A DNA stretch of 64,000 nt from Devosia aurantiaca (GTDB lineage: Bacteria; Pseudomonadota; Alphaproteobacteria; Rhizobiales; Devosiaceae), in the NCBI RefSeq assembly GCF_011058215.1, contig NZ_JAALFG010000003.1:391988-455987 (forward strand), in the 5' to 3' direction. A program made the translations under genes and the position numbers. Within the stretch, counting starts at the first letter, position 1; each line of letters opens with the position of its first letter. Positions 63,765-64,000 of the stretch are shown one piece after another. The notes beneath the pieces were generated by a model. The model saw nothing but the letters and a program-made list of their open reading frames with translations. It made no database searches and was not told where the DNA came from.

Positions 63765-64000
63765 TTATCTGGATTCCGCAGAGGCAAACACCGAGGGTGT
63801 TATGACGCTCGACGAGCTGCGCCAATTTACGGCGGACCAAGTTTTAGATGCGATAAGAGACAGGTTCAGAGAGGATTGCGCGTTGTATAGGGAAAATGCA
63901 AGGTTTGAGACGATTGAGCCGGAGGGTAGAAAACCTACCGGCAAAAACTCCCTAGCTTCTGAAAAACACTTGGAACGATAATCGAGTTTCGTCACCTACC
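63765..64000 (-). pseudogene. Inverted partial copy of the DNA methyltransferase gene, running off the window
   Basis: The reverse strand of 63843-64000 repeats the plus strand of about 59192-59350 almost base for base, encoding EAREFLPVGFLPSGSIVSNLAFSLYNA and LSLIASK. It has a few small indels and a diverged spot around 63875. Left of 63843 the match stops abruptly and the frame ends at 63765 after unrelated residues. It is therefore a C-terminally truncated second copy, or an assembly fold-back; the rest of it lies outside the window. Confidence 0.65.

Noticed and set aside
1..64000. tRNA, rRNA or integrase genes marking island borders
   Set aside because: I looked for clover-leaf 3' ends, rRNA motifs and tyrosine or serine recombinase motifs near the block edges and saw none. 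A covariance-model and profile search could still find something missed by eye.

Overview
The window looks like the chromosome of a high-GC alphaproteobacterium, most likely Hyphomicrobiales (Rhizobiales; Devosia-like). This is inferred from high GC, dense gene packing with many ATGA overlaps, and an abundance of ABC/TRAP uptake systems with FCD-type GntR regulators. No rRNA, tRNA, integrase, complete transposase or CRISPR array was found. Seventeen genes are interrupted by 19 frame breaks, almost all one-base changes within or beside short homopolymer runs. They sit in otherwise well-conserved genes, so I read them as consensus errors in the assembly and annotate each such gene as one span.

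Region 1 (1-9.6 kb): the C-terminal end of an aspartate-type aminotransferase, then a nine-gene minus-strand operon. It encodes a polyamine/amino-acid-type ABC importer, an Asp/Glu/hydantoin racemase, a NodB-type deacetylase, a small Cys-rich protein, a CobW/G3E GTPase and an asparaginase. A divergent GntR regulator with a perfect operator-like palindrome lies at its head. The set suggests import and hydrolysis of an amide- or hydantoin-like nitrogen compound.

Region 2 (9.9-20.3 kb): an oligopeptide-type ABC importer (binding protein, fused double ATPase, two permeases), a class V aminotransferase-like enzyme, a GntR regulator and a GH38 alpha-mannosidase, all plus strand.

Region 3 (20.8-46.8 kb): a large sugar and sugar-acid catabolic block. 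It has a TRAP transporter, a ribose-type ABC transporter, three enolase-superfamily dehydratases, a DHDPS-family aldolase, three SDRs, a hydroxyacid dehydrogenase, a FAH-family hydrolase, two arabinose/fucose-isomerase-like proteins, a mutarotase, an epimerase, a Gfo/Idh oxidoreductase, a CocE-type hydrolase, and GntR and AraC regulators. The enzyme set fits non-phosphorylating oxidation of 6-deoxy sugars such as L-rhamnose or L-fucose. Four copies of the palindrome AAGTGG-N5-CCACTT tie its promoters into one regulon. Diverged direct repeats lie at both edges of the block.

Region 4 (47-63.2 kb): a defence island. It contains a complete type I Zorya system (zorA-zorB-zorC-zorD, minus strand), a divergent DUF262-HNH-AlbA_2 fusion (type IV restriction-like), and a four-gene module: MmeI/YeeA-like DNA methyltransferase, 70-aa protein, SF2 helicase and GIY-YIG-type protein. 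I do not recognise this module as an established named system.

Region 5 (63.2-64 kb): no intact gene. It carries REP-like hairpins with conserved outer arms, a 24-bp tandem repeat, and the start of an inverted partial copy of the methyltransferase gene that runs off the window.
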